Below, piece after piece: positions 53,929 to 63,081 of a stretch of 64,000 bases of DNA. Where the stretch lies: the NCBI GenBank assembly GCA_963736445.1, contig CAVTOY010000008.1, forward strand, positions 309,726-373,725, given 5' to 3'. A program made the translations under genes and the position numbers. The number at the start of each line of letters is the position of its first letter. The first letter of the stretch is position 1. The DNA comes from Thiosocius sp963736445. Its GTDB lineage: Bacteria; Pseudomonadota; Gammaproteobacteria; Chromatiales; Chromatiaceae. The notes beneath the pieces were generated by a model that saw only the letters and a list, made by a program, of their open reading frames with translations, made no database searches and was not told the DNA's origin.

Positions 53929-54477
53929 GTGAACAGGCTGCTTCGTTTGCTGACGGCGCCGCTGGCGCTGTCGTTGGCCGCCTGTACCTCGGTACCTGAA
54001 ACACCGATGAAAACCGTTACAAATGTCGATCTCGAGCGCTTCATGGGTGACTGGTATGTGGTCGCCAATATCCCGACTTTCTTAGAGCGCGGTGCCCACA
54101 ATGCCGTGGAGTCCTATGAGTTATTGCCCGACCGCAAGGTGGCGACACGCTTTCGCTTTCGTGACGGTGCCTTCGATGGCCCGGTCAAGGTCTACAATCC
54201 GACGGGTTTCATCCGCGATGAAAGCAATGCGGTTTGGGGCATGCAGTTCATCTGGCCGATCAAGGCCGAGTACCTCGTAATCTACCTCGACGACGAATAC
54301 CGGCGGACGATCATCGGCCGCTCGAACCGCGACTATGTCTGGTTGATGGCACGTGATCCGCAACTGAGTGATGCCGAGTACGCCGAGATGGTGCAGGCTA
54401 CCGCCGACGCCGGGTACGATATCGCCCAACTGGAGAAGGTACCGCAACAGTGGCCTGAGGCGGGCGGTACACAGTAG
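53929..54477 (+). CDS. blc: bacterial lipocalin, outer-membrane lipoprotein Blc
   Basis: A 182-residue lipoprotein with lipobox LAAC and the lipocalin signature TNVDLERFMGDWYVVANIPTF (G-x-W-Y), plus YNPTGFIRDESNAVWGMQFIWPIKAEYLVIYLD and IIGRSNRDYVWLMARDPQL. Blc binds lysophospholipids and fatty acids in the outer membrane. Starts with GTG 2 nt after the DUF6134 gene, RBS CAGGAGC. Last gene of the lipid-modification operon. Confidence 0.92.
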   Translation: MNRLLRLLTAPLALSLAACTSVPETPMKTVTNVDLERFMGDWYVVANIPTFLERGAHNAVESYELLPDRKVATRFRFRDGAFDGPVKVYNPTGFIRDESNAVWGMQFIWPIKAEYLVIYLDDEYRRTIIGRSNRDYVWLMARDPQLSDAEYAEMVQATADAGYDIAQLEKVPQQWPEAGGTQ

Positions 54478-54620
54478 GCCGCGGGCTGCGTACCTGACCG
54501 GCGCTTAGCGTAATCAGGCGCTGGCGCCGTAGTGCACCTGATGCGGGCCATCGTCAAATAACACCATCACCCAGAGGGCCCAGCGCCGCCTATTGCCGGC
54601 GTGCTGCCGAGGAGTTTGTC

Positions 54621-57542
54621 GTGGCAAAGTACCTTTCATCGACGGCGATTTTCTTCGCCCTGTCTTTTACGGCGGCGGCCTACGCAGAGGCAGCCGGCGA
54701 CACCGAGTCGGCGCTGTTGTCACAGACCCGTCAATTGACCTTCGAGGGGCGGCGCGCAGGAGAGGGTTACTTCAACGCCGATGGTACACAGATGGTGTTC
54801 CAATCGGAGCGGGATGCGAAGAACCCCTTCTACCAGATCTATCTGATGGACCTGGAGACCGGTGACGTTAAGGGGATATCGCCTGGTCATGGCAAGACGA
54901 CCTGCGCCTGGATCCATCCATCGAATCGTAAGGTGCTGTATGCCTCGACGCACGACGACCCCGCGGCGCGCGAAAAGATGCAGGCCGAGCTGGATTTTCG
55001 AGCATCCGGTAAGGAGCGCCGCTACAGCTGGGACTACGACGAGTCGTTCGATATTTACGCGCAGGATCGGGACACGGGAGAGCGACGTAACCTCACCGGG
55101 GTGCTGGGTTACGACGCGGAAGGCGCCTACTCGCCGGACGGTAGCCAGATCGTCTTCGCATCGAATCGCCATGCCTACAGCGAGCCCGTCAGCGCCGCCG
55201 ATGCCGCGATCTTCGAGCACGATAAATCCTATATGATGGAACTCTACCTGATGGATGCGGAAGGCTCCAACGTGCGCCGCCTGACTCGGACGCTAGGCTA
55301 TGATGGGGGGCCTTTTTTTAGCGCGGACGGCAAGAGCATTACCTGGCGGCGGTTTTCCAAAGACGGTGCGACCGCCGAGATCTACACGATGGACCTCGCC
55401 AGCGGGGTGGAGCGTCAGCTAACCCGTATGGGAGTTATGTCCTGGGCGCCGTACTTTCATCCCAGCGGCGATTACCTGATTTTCGCCTCCAATCGCGAGG
55501 GCTTTGCGAACTTCGAACTCTTCATGGTCGATGCGGCGGGTAGGGGCGAGCCGGTGCGGGTGACCTACACCGAGGGTTTCGACGGCCTGCCAGTATTCTC
55601 ACCGGATGGGAAACGACTGAGCTGGACCTCCAATCGCACCGCCAGTAAGCAGAGCCAGATCTTCATCGCCGAGTGGGACGACGCCGAAGCACGCCGTCTG
55701 CTCGGCATTGGTGATCAGGCGGCAGACGCCGGCACGACAGCGGCGGTCGATCTCATGCCGACCGACGGAAGTATCCGCGCCGAGGATGCACGTCTGCATG
55801 TCGAGCACCTCAGTAGCGAAGACATGGCGGGCAGATTCACCGGCTCGGCGGGCGAACGCCAGGCGACTGCCTATGTCGCGGGCGTGTTCGAACAGCTCGG
55901 CCTGCAGCCGGCGGGTGATCGCGGCAGCTGGTTTCAGACCTTCAGCTTCTCGGCCGGCGCCGCGCTGGGCGCCGACAACCGTCTCACTGTGGAGGGTCTC
56001 GGTGGGGCGTTGAAACCTGCGCTGGATCGCGACTGGCGTCCGCTGGCGCTATCGCGTTCGGGGCACACCGACGCCGCGCCGGTGGTGTTCGCGGGGTATG
56101 GCATCGTGGCGCCCGATGCGGACGAGGTGCCGGCGTACGATTCGTATGGCGACCTCGATGTGACCGGCAAATGGGTCATGGTCCTGCGCTTTCAGCCAGA
56201 CTCGATCCCGCCGGCGTGGCGGCGGCACCTGTTGCACTACTCGGATCTGGCCTACAAGGCGGCAGTCGCCAAGCGGCAGGGCGCCATCGGTCTGATCGTG
56301 GTGACCGGGCCAGCGGCGGTGGTCAGCCAGCAGCTGGTAGAGCTGAAGGGCAATGCGGCATCGGCCACGACCTCGCTGGCCGGGGTCTCGATTAGCGACG
56401 ACCTGGGTACACGCTTGCTGGCAGCCGGCGGTCATGACCTGGCCGAGCTGCAAAAGCGTCTTGACGACGGCAAGACGGTCGAGGCCTTTGCGCTGCCCGG
56501 GGTAACGCTGGCCGCATCGCTGGAGATCACGCGAAAGCAGCGCAAGGCGCGTAATGTCATCGCGCGACTGCCGGCGCCGCAGGCCGCCGGCAGACCACCC
56601 GTGGTCATCGGTGCGCATATCGATCACCTCGGTCACGGGGAGGGTTCGGGCTCGCTCGCGCGTGAGGACGAACGCGGCGCAGTGCACCATGGTGCGGATG
56701 ACAACGCCTCGGGCGTGGCCGCGCTGCTGGAGAGCGCCCAGTACCTGAGCACCCTGCGCGCGCAGGGCAAGCTCGCGGCGCAGCGCGATATCCTGTTTGC
56801 CGCATGGTCGGGTGAAGAACTGGGGACCCTGGGCTCATCGCATTTCGTTGAGCAGCTCGCGGAAGGCGGGGATCTCAAGGGCGAGGTCAGCGCCTATCTC
56901 AACATGGACATGGTCGGCCACCTGAGGACCAAACTTTATCTGCAGGGCACCGGCTCAAGCAGCGCATGGTCACGCGAGATCGAGCGTCGCAATGTCCCGG
57001 TCGGTCTGCCCATTGCGACCAAGCAGGATCCCTATCTGCCGACGGATTCCACGCCGTTCTACATGCAGGGCGTGCCGATCCTGAGCGCCTTCACCGGGGC
57101 CCATGAAGACTACTCGACGCCGCGCGACACCGCAGACAAGTTGAACTACGAGGGTGTGCGCGATGTGGCGCGGCTGATGTCGGGGATTGCGCGGTCCTTG
57201 GCGCTGGCGGAGAGCGAGCCTGATTACCTGGCGGTCGAGCGCAAACAGAGCGGTCTGGCGCGCCGGCACCTGCGTGCCTATCTCGGCACCATTCCGGCCT
57301 ATGGTCAGGATGAGGCCATCAAGGGCGTCAAGCTGCAGGGAGCGGTGAAGGGCGGGCCGGCCGAGAAGGCCGGCATTCAAAACGGCGACATGCTGGTGGG
57401 GCTGGCGGGCGTCGATATCGAGACCATCCACGATTTCATGACTGCGCTCGCAGGGCTTAAGGTGGGCGAAGCGACCGATCTGATCGTGGTCCGGAACGGT
57501 GAGCAGCTGTCGCTGGAGGTCACCCCTGTCGCGAGGAAGTGA
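54621..57542 (+). CDS. exported M28 peptidase with N-terminal beta-propeller, PA domain and C-terminal PDZ
   Basis: A 973-residue protein. Signal peptide ends near AYAEA. Residues about 35-370 hold TolB/PD40 repeats (FSADGKSITWRRFS, FHPSGDYLIFASNREG, FSPDGKRLSWTSNR). A PA-like region spans about 460-620. The M28 domain carries the zinc ligands GAHIDHLG, HHGADDNASG, WSGEELG, NMDMVG and GAHEDYST (near residues 665-830). A PDZ domain ends the protein (GGPAEKAGIQNGDMLVGLAG). Start is GTG with CGAGGAG upstream. Probably a periplasmic aminopeptidase that digests peptides and scores them through the PDZ. Confidence 0.92.
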   Translation: MAKYLSSTAIFFALSFTAAAYAEAAGDTESALLSQTRQLTFEGRRAGEGYFNADGTQMVFQSERDAKNPFYQIYLMDLETGDVKGISPGHGKTTCAWIHPSNRKVLYASTHDDPAAREKMQAELDFRASGKERRYSWDYDESFDIYAQDRDTGERRNLTGVLGYDAEGAYSPDGSQIVFASNRHAYSEPVSAADAAIFEHDKSYMMELYLMDAEGSNVRRLTRTLGYDGGPFFSADGKSITWRRFSKDGATAEIYTMDLASGVERQLTRMGVMSWAPYFHPSGDYLIFASNREGFANFELFMVDAAGRGEPVRVTYTEGFDGLPVFSPDGKRLSWTSNRTASKQSQIFIAEWDDAEARRLLGIGDQAADAGTTAAVDLMPTDGSIRAEDARLHVEHLSSEDMAGRFTGSAGERQATAYVAGVFEQLGLQPAGDRGSWFQTFSFSAGAALGADNRLTVEGLGGALKPALDRDWRPLALSRSGHTDAAPVVFAGYGIVAPDADEVPAYDSYGDLDVTGKWVMVLRFQPDSIPPAWRRHLLHYSDLAYKAAVAKRQGAIGLIVVTGPAAVVSQQLVELKGNAASATTSLAGVSISDDLGTRLLAAGGHDLAELQKRLDDGKTVEAFALPGVTLAASLEITRKQRKARNVIARLPAPQAAGRPPVVIGAHIDHLGHGEGSGSLAREDERGAVHHGADDNASGVAALLESAQYLSTLRAQGKLAAQRDILFAAWSGEELGTLGSSHFVEQLAEGGDLKGEVSAYLNMDMVGHLRTKLYLQGTGSSSAWSREIERRNVPVGLPIATKQDPYLPTDSTPFYMQGVPILSAFTGAHEDYSTPRDTADKLNYEGVRDVARLMSGIARSLALAESEPDYLAVERKQSGLARRHLRAYLGTIPAYGQDEAIKGVKLQGAVKGGPAEKAGIQNGDMLVGLAGVDIETIHDFMTALAGLKVGEATDLIVVRNGEQLSLEVTPVARK

Positions 57543-57916
57543 GTCGGGACGGATGATCGAGAACCGAGGGCTAGCTCTCACCAACTTCCTACTGCGCACG
57601 GCCTTATGCTCGCTGTGACGGGAGGTACTCGTTACAGCCGGATTGGCGTTATGTCCGCTACGCCGGCACCGTCAATCACTGCGTGCACCCCGTCGCAGCG
57701 GCATCTCGCCGCCCTCGCAACGAAACCCGGTGAGATAAGCGGGCCAGTGTGGGCTCATACCGCCGCAAGTTTGAGCACTTCCCAGGCAGCCGTTGGCCGG
57801 TTGGTGAGATTTCCAGGCTAGCTGAGGCAGATCAACCGCCGTCACCTCGGTCGGCGTTAGCTTTGTAGTATGAAAGGCAGAGGGTAGGGCTTTACGGCCC
57901 GATCAGGAGGGGAAGC
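57543..57916. other. 374-base gap containing a relative of the hairpin element's end
   Basis: Bases 57782-57817, read on the minus strand, match the left end of the 391-bp element at 44562-44597 at 33 of 36 positions. An 8-base direct repeat, GGCTAGCT, occurs at 57569-57576 and 57816-57823, so a 239-base segment between them may be an inserted copy with a decayed left end. No gene is supported. Confidence 0.45.
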
Positions 57917-58150
57917 ATGGATATTCAACTGGCGGATGTCACCATCCACATCGATGAGGCGCTGGACGCGGCGAAGCGCGGGGAAATCGAAGACAAGCTG
58001 CGGGCGATCGATGGCGTGGTCAGCGTGCACAATCCAGACAACAGACCGCATCTTGCCGTGATCGAGTACAACCCGAGCAAGGTCAAGTCGATGACCTTGC
58101 TCGAGACCGTAAAAGGCCAGGGCGTGCATGCCGAGCTGATCGGTCTGTAG
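57917..58150 (+). CDS. HMA-fold protein lacking the metal-binding CxxC
   Basis: A 77-residue protein with the ferredoxin-like fold of heavy-metal-associated domains: VTIHIDEALDAAKRGEIEDKLRAIDGVVSVH, LAVIEYNPSKVKSMTLLETVKGQGVHAELIG. There is no CxxC, so it cannot bind copper in the usual way. RBS CAGGAGGGG is near optimal. It is convergent with the FKBP gene, 9 nt apart. Confidence 0.8.
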   Translation: MDIQLADVTIHIDEALDAAKRGEIEDKLRAIDGVVSVHNPDNRPHLAVIEYNPSKVKSMTLLETVKGQGVHAELIGL

Positions 58151-58159
58151 GGACCATTG

Positions 58160-58750
58160 CTACCGCTGCGTTTGCTTTGTGGGGCGTAGGATGTCGACGA
58201 TTTCGACGTCGAACAGCAGATCCTTACCGGCCAGCGGATGATTCGCGTCCACGACGATAAAGTCGGGATGCACCTCGACGATCGTAACCGGCACGTGCTG
58301 TGCTTCGTTCGTCTGCGCGTCGGCGAACACCGCCGCGTTGAGTCGCGCGCCCACTACCAGTTCGAGCCGGTGTGACAGAGAGGCACGCGCGATGCGGGTT
58401 CGCATCCCGGGGTCGTCCCGGTAGGGGCCGAAGGCCTGCGGGTAGGGGATCTCGATGCGCCTTCTGTCGCCAACACCCAGTCCCATCAATGCCGCTTCGA
58501 GCGCTGGCAGTACCTGCTGCTGACCGAGCGTGATGCCGCGCGGGGCCTGCCCATCGGTGGTTTCGAAGATCTCGCCGCCCGAGACCCGTGCCTCGTAATG
58601 CAGCAATACCGTGTCGCCGGCCACGGCCGTGCGCTCAAGGGTCGCGGCGCCGGCCTCGCCGGTGGCATCCGCCGCAGGCAGCGTCGCCATGCCGATCACA
58701 AGGCCGCAGAGGCCGAGCCAGAGGAGCAGGGCAGGGGGGGAATGCTTCAT
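58160..58750 (-). CDS. exported FKBP-type peptidyl-prolyl isomerase (SlyD-like)
   Basis: A 196-residue protein with a signal peptide (LGLCGLVIGMATLPAADA) and the SlyD-type FKBP domain: VAGDTVLLHYEARVSGGEIFETTDGQAPRGITLGQQQVLPALEAALMGLGVGDRRRIEIP, then the inserted-flap domain and FIVVDANHPLAGKDLLFDVEIVDI. It is the periplasmic form, perhaps helping fold the multihaem cytochrome encoded next to it (inference from position). Confidence 0.9.
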   Translation of the reverse strand: MKHSPPALLLWLGLCGLVIGMATLPAADATGEAGAATLERTAVAGDTVLLHYEARVSGGEIFETTDGQAPRGITLGQQQVLPALEAALMGLGVGDRRRIEIPYPQAFGPYRDDPGMRTRIARASLSHRLELVVGARLNAAVFADAQTNEAQHVPVTIVEVHPDFIVVDANHPLAGKDLLFDVEIVDILRPTKQTQR

Positions 58751-58800
58751 GGGTTAGAAAGGCCGCCGCCCGCGGCGCGGGCGACGGTTCCAAGCGGCGG

Positions 58801-60711
58801 CTATTTCTTCAGCTTCGCCATCTTGCGGATGGCTGCGTTGTGCTGGTCGTCGTCCGGCGCATTGCCATCCAGCTTGACGCGATCGCCCTCGTGACAGGCG
58901 ATGACAGGTGCCGACCCGACTGATCCGCTCGAGCTCTTCCTTGTTGAACGGCCGCGCAGCCCTTATGGTTGGTGGCCTGCAGCTGCACGCCTTCCTCGGT
59001 CACGATACGCTCCATCTCGAAGTCCACCGGCGGCGGCCCATCGGGGAAGTTGTCTTTGATGCTGTAGAAGCCGCTACCCAGGCCCAAGCGTCTTGCGGTT
59101 CATATGGCAATCTGCGCAGGTGCGCGAACTTCGCGCTGATCGTATGCGGCTGCACCGGGTTGTGGGCAAAGCCGCTGGTGCCGTCGACCGTGGTGTAGGC
59201 GTAGTTGCTCTTGCGGTTCTTCTCGCCATCCATCTGGGTCAGGATGACCTGGCAACCGGGGATGAACGGCGACACCTTGCCCTTCTGTTGATGCCGAGGA
59301 TCGGCGACTCCCAACGCAGATAGGAGCGCGACTCGGACCAGGCGAAGGCGCGTACTTCTCCCGATTACCCTTGAAGCTCATGCTTGCTCGGGTCTCCGCC
59401 TGTCTTGCCGTTCAGCCAATCACCACTGGTCTTTGCCACGTCCTGCTTGGCATGGCAGCCATAGCACTGCGGTGCCCACTCGGCGTGACAGGCATAACAC
59501 TCGAGCTTTTCCATGTGGCTCGGGATATCGACCATCGCCGCATGGCCCTCCTTGGTCAGCTCGGCGCCCTTCAAGATCGGCATCTCGTGCTCTTTCTCGG
59601 TCATCTTCGCGACCAGGAACACCTTGCCATCGCGTTTGACGATGTTCTCGAGTTCGTTGCCCTCGGCAGTGACGAAGGTCGGCTCTTCCTCGATCGTGCC
59701 ATGGCAGGTCTCACAGCGGATCTCGACGGCGTTCTCACGCTTTTCGTACAGATAGCCATCACCGTGCAGGTCATGCGTCGCGTGGCAGTCGATACAGGTC
59801 ATGCCACGCTCGTAGTGCACGTCGCCCTCGAGGTGGTTGTAGAACTTGCCGTGCAGCTTGCCTTGTTTCTCGCCGTTCGGTTTCCACGGCGTGCCGTAGC
59901 CGTCGCTCTCCATCGTGCCGATAAACGACACACCGGTGCGCGCACCGCGGTTATGGCAGTGGATGCACTGGTACTCGGGTACCTTGGATGTCAGCCGATG
60001 AACTTTCGGCCGATCCTTCTGCGTCTTGTCGATCGCCTTGTCGCCGCCTTCATAGGTGGCATTATCCGAGTAGATCATGTGGCAGGACGCGCAGCCGCTC
60101 GCACGATAGTCGCCGTCACGCTGATGACCGTCACTCCAGACGTGGCAACGCAGACACTGGTTGCGCAGATAGTCATCGCCGATCGAGTTGTTCGGCCCCT
60201 CGGGCTTTGCTCGGATCGTAAGACGGGATCTGCTTCAGCGATGCGACAGTGTTCGGCTTTCCGGTATGCAGGGCCTCGATATCGTAGTTCGCGTAGATGG
60301 CGTCGCGATTCTGCGCACCGAAGTCATAGCGGGTGCCACTGATCACCCCGGCCTCGTTGCGTGCAGTGACGTCTTGACCGCGGCGATCTCATCTTCGTGG
60401 CATTCGCCACAGACCTCATCGGCGACGCGCAGATCCGATGGGGTTGGCATACATCCCCGCGTGCGCGGTCTCGATTTCGGTCGCATCCCCGTCGCCCTTA
60501 TGACAGTCGACACAGGTGAGTTTGCCATCTTCTTGATATCGGAGATGCGCTCGATGCCCTCGTGGCAACTCATGCAGCCTTTATTGTCGTCCCACTTCTT
60601 CGGCGCCGCGTCGGCGGTGGGTGCGAACACCAGAGCGGCAATGAAGGTGAATACCAGGGTTGCGCTGAGCGCAGCCGTGAGCAGCTCGGTCCGGTGCGGG
60701 TCTTCGTGCAT
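58801..60711 (-). pseudogene. multihaem c-type cytochrome (12 CxxCH) with about eleven frameshifts
   Basis: Reading across three frames gives one exported protein of about 636 residues with twelve CxxCH haem sites: CMSCH, CVDCH, CGECH, CLRCH, CASCH, CIHCH, CIDCH, CETCH, CYACH, CYGCH, CADCH and CIACH. The signal peptide is at the 60711 end (LVFTFIAALVFAPTADAA). Frame changes lie near 60521, 60439, 60359, 60202, 59373, 59347, 59284, 59119, 59082, 58958 and 58903: about seven one-base insertions and four one-base deletions. The longest intact piece is 59365-60078. Every haem motif survives on one frame or another, which favours sequence error, or very recent decay, over old loss. A role in periplasmic electron transfer is likely. 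Confidence 0.7.
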
Positions 60712-60993
60712 CGTGGGGTCTCCTAATGCGGCACTGACCGCTCTGGTGGCGGCTTGGGCTTATTCTTTATCCCATGTTATCTAGCAGACCCGGCAGCGTT
60801 TCGCAGCGCGTCGCTCGTGCACGAGAGGTGTTTTTTTGAGCGCAGGGAATGAAAATAAAAATAATGAAAAGAGTGAGTTATGATTGTGTTTTAATAATTA
60901 TTGGAGTATTTGTCTAAACGACAAAATTGGTGTTTTCTTGACACATATCAACTCTCAGCGAGTGTCACCGCGGGCAGTCCGGGTAGGTCTATC

Positions 60994-61665
60994 ATGACGG
61001 CGATAAACGAGACGCTCAGCCTGAGTATCCTCACGACCATGTACATAGGTGACGTGGTCTTTGCGGTGAGCGGCGCACTGAGCGCGGCCAGACGTCGTAT
61101 GGATGTGCTGGGCTATGTGCTGATCGGCACGATCACCGGCATCGGCGGCGGCACCCTACGGGATCTGCTGATGGGGCGCACCGTCTGGTGGACGCACGAC
61201 CCCTTCGAGTTGCTGCTATGTGCGGGTGCCGCGCTGATGACCTATTTCTTCATCAAGACCGATATCTCCCAGCGTCGCTGGATGATCTGGTTCGATGCCG
61301 TCGGGCTGGCTTGTTTCAGCGTAGTGGGCTGCCACGTGGCGCTCGCATTCGGCGTTCACTTTGTAGTGGCAGTGTTTTTCGGGGTGGTGACCGCGACGGG
61401 CGGTGGCGTCATTCGGGATGTCCTGACCCAGACTCAGCCGATGATCCTATGCGGCGAGGTGTATGCTACCGCTGCGCTGCTGGGTTCCCTGGGATATGCC
61501 GTTCTGTCGCTTTTGGCGCTGCCCGAAGGGGTGGCCGAATTGCTTGCCTTTCTAGCGGCCTTTTCGCTCAGGGCGCTGGCCATCATCTACAACATCCGCA
61601 TGGGCCCGCCTGGGGAGTTTATTCGCATCGGCGGTCGGACGGTCGATGCCAAAAGGGATGGCTGA
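60994..61665 (+). CDS. TRIC-type cation channel (UPF0126)
   Basis: A 223-residue membrane protein with seven helices and the internal duplication of the TRIC/UPF0126 family: IGDVVFAVSGALSAARRRMDVLGYVLIGTITGIGGGTLRDLL and the repeat VGCHVALAFGVHFVVAVFFGVVTATGGGVIRDVLT. The two GGGxxRDxL motifs are diagnostic. These proteins form trimeric cation (K+) channels. ATG 60994 is chosen to begin the first helix; the region 60840-60910 upstream is unusually A/T-rich and may hold the promoter. Confidence 0.88.
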   Translation: MTAINETLSLSILTTMYIGDVVFAVSGALSAARRRMDVLGYVLIGTITGIGGGTLRDLLMGRTVWWTHDPFELLLCAGAALMTYFFIKTDISQRRWMIWFDAVGLACFSVVGCHVALAFGVHFVVAVFFGVVTATGGGVIRDVLTQTQPMILCGEVYATAALLGSLGYAVLSLLALPEGVAELLAFLAAFSLRALAIIYNIRMGPPGEFIRIGGRTVDAKRDG

Positions 61666-61699
61666 AGGGCTTCAATGGGGTCACCCATTAGCCGCCTCC

Positions 61700-62067
61700 G
61701 GTCAACAGGACGAGCGTTACTCTGACGAGTCCTCGCCCCAGTAAAATCTGCAGATCACCGATAGCGCGCCTGTCTTTTCGTTTGGTCGTGCTGTTTCAAG
61801 CTGAAACGCACCAGTCACCCATCAGGATCTAGGCTTGGCGATACCGCTGCCAGCCCCACGCGGCTCTGCCGCGCCAGAAAAATGCTCAGTGCCCAGACAT
61901 GGCCAGTTCGTTTGTACAGAACCCGGGCTACCTTTCGGTGCCAACCTCAATAGGGCTCATGCCTGAGGCGCTTCAGTTAACCTACAGTATCAGGTTGCCG
62001 TGGCGGCGGCAATCAGAACCACCGGGCTTGGCGCCATCCCCTATTCGGCCTGCCGCCACGGCAAAAC
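61700..62067 (-). ncRNA. candidate bridge/seek RNA region of the second IS1111-type element
   Basis: 368 non-coding bases after the transposase stop. A 12-bp perfect stem, TGCCGTGGCGGC (61996-62007) with GCCGCCACGGCA (62052-62063), loop 44 nt, lies directly downstream of the stop codon. This is the region expected to encode the guide RNA in IS1111 elements. Confidence 0.4.
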
Positions 62068-63081
62068 TCAGCCAAACGCCCGTTTCACGTCGAACGGCTC
62101 CTGGCGTTTGAGCATGTGGTAGCACGCCTTGGCCAGCTTGTTGGCCACCGTCTTCTTGGCGACCAGGATGTGCCGCTTGGCCTGGCGCTTCTGGTAAAAC
62201 CGCTTGATCTCCGGGCTCCAGATGGCGGCATAGTGCGCCGCCTCCATGAAGGCCCAGGCCAGGTACTTGTTGCCGTTGCGCTTGTTGCCGCGACCCTTGA
62301 GCTTGCCGTTGCTCACCTTTGCCGTGTTCACGCAGCGGGCGTACGAGGCGTAATGCCCTGGATCGGGGAAGCGCTCGATGGCCCCGGTCTCCAGCACAAT
62401 GGTCGACGCCAGCACTTTGCCGACACCCGGTATGCTGGTAAGCAACTGGTATTCCTTACGTGGCTTCAGATGCTTGAGCACTTCGTCTTCGAGCATCGCG
62501 ATCGCCTGTTCGTGCCAGCAGCGCGCCAAGTGGGTGATCTGGCCGCCCAGGCGAATCGGATCAGTCAGCTTGTCGGCAATCGCCGCGTTATCCAAGGCCT
62601 TGATCTGGTTGGCGGACAGGCGCTCGCCGGTCTGCCGTACGATCAGGCTCTGCAGGCTCAGGTGGTGCAGCGTCTTCTGCCGCACCAGTAGCAACCGGCG
62701 GCGCAACAGGTCGCGGACTGCGCGCTGCTCACGCGGTTGGATATGGCCTTCCGGCAGGATACCCAACCGCAACAGGTGCGCCAGGTGGCGGGCGTCGGTC
62801 TGGTCGTTGCTGTGCTTGATCCCGGCATACTGCGGTATCGCGCCGGTATGCGCGAGGCGAACATCGAAGCCCGCATCCATCAGCCCATCGACCAGCCAAT
62901 ACCAGTTGTAAGTCGATTCAACCACGCAGGCGAGCAAGTCATCTCGAAGCGGTTCGAGTACATCCCGCATCTCTCGAAGGTCGTTGGCGTGTCGCTTCTC
63001 GTAAACGACGGCGTCGTAATCATCGATAACCGAGATCACGCTGTTATTGGCGTGTAAGTCGATTCCGCAATACAGTGTCAT
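62068..63081 (-). CDS. IS110-family (IS1111 type) transposase
   Basis: A 337-residue DEDD transposase of typical length. Asp is in LYCGIDLHANNSVIS, Glu in CVVESTYNWYWL, acidic pair in KHSNDQTDARHLAHLL; the C-terminal Tnp domain has LTSIPGVGKVLASTIVLETG, then ASYARCVNTAKVSNGKLKGRGNKRNGNKYLAWAF with the catalytic serine region. The gene is complete. It is clearly distinct from the transposase at 45930-47048 (about 20 percent identical by eye). Confidence 0.92.
   Translation of the reverse strand: MTLYCGIDLHANNSVISVIDDYDAVVYEKRHANDLREMRDVLEPLRDDLLACVVESTYNWYWLVDGLMDAGFDVRLAHTGAIPQYAGIKHSNDQTDARHLAHLLRLGILPEGHIQPREQRAVRDLLRRRLLLVRQKTLHHLSLQSLIVRQTGERLSANQIKALDNAAIADKLTDPIRLGGQITHLARCWHEQAIAMLEDEVLKHLKPRKEYQLLTSIPGVGKVLASTIVLETGAIERFPDPGHYASYARCVNTAKVSNGKLKGRGNKRNGNKYLAWAFMEAAHYAAIWSPEIKRFYQKRQAKRHILVAKKTVANKLAKACYHMLKRQEPFDVKRAFG

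Noticed and set aside
57606..57821. Open frame (71 residues) downstream of the M28 gene
   Set aside because: It overlaps the repeat end and has no recognisable domain.
61899..62111. Open frame (70 residues) in the right end of the second IS
   Set aside because: Runs through the IS stem and into the transposase gene on the other strand; not protein-like.
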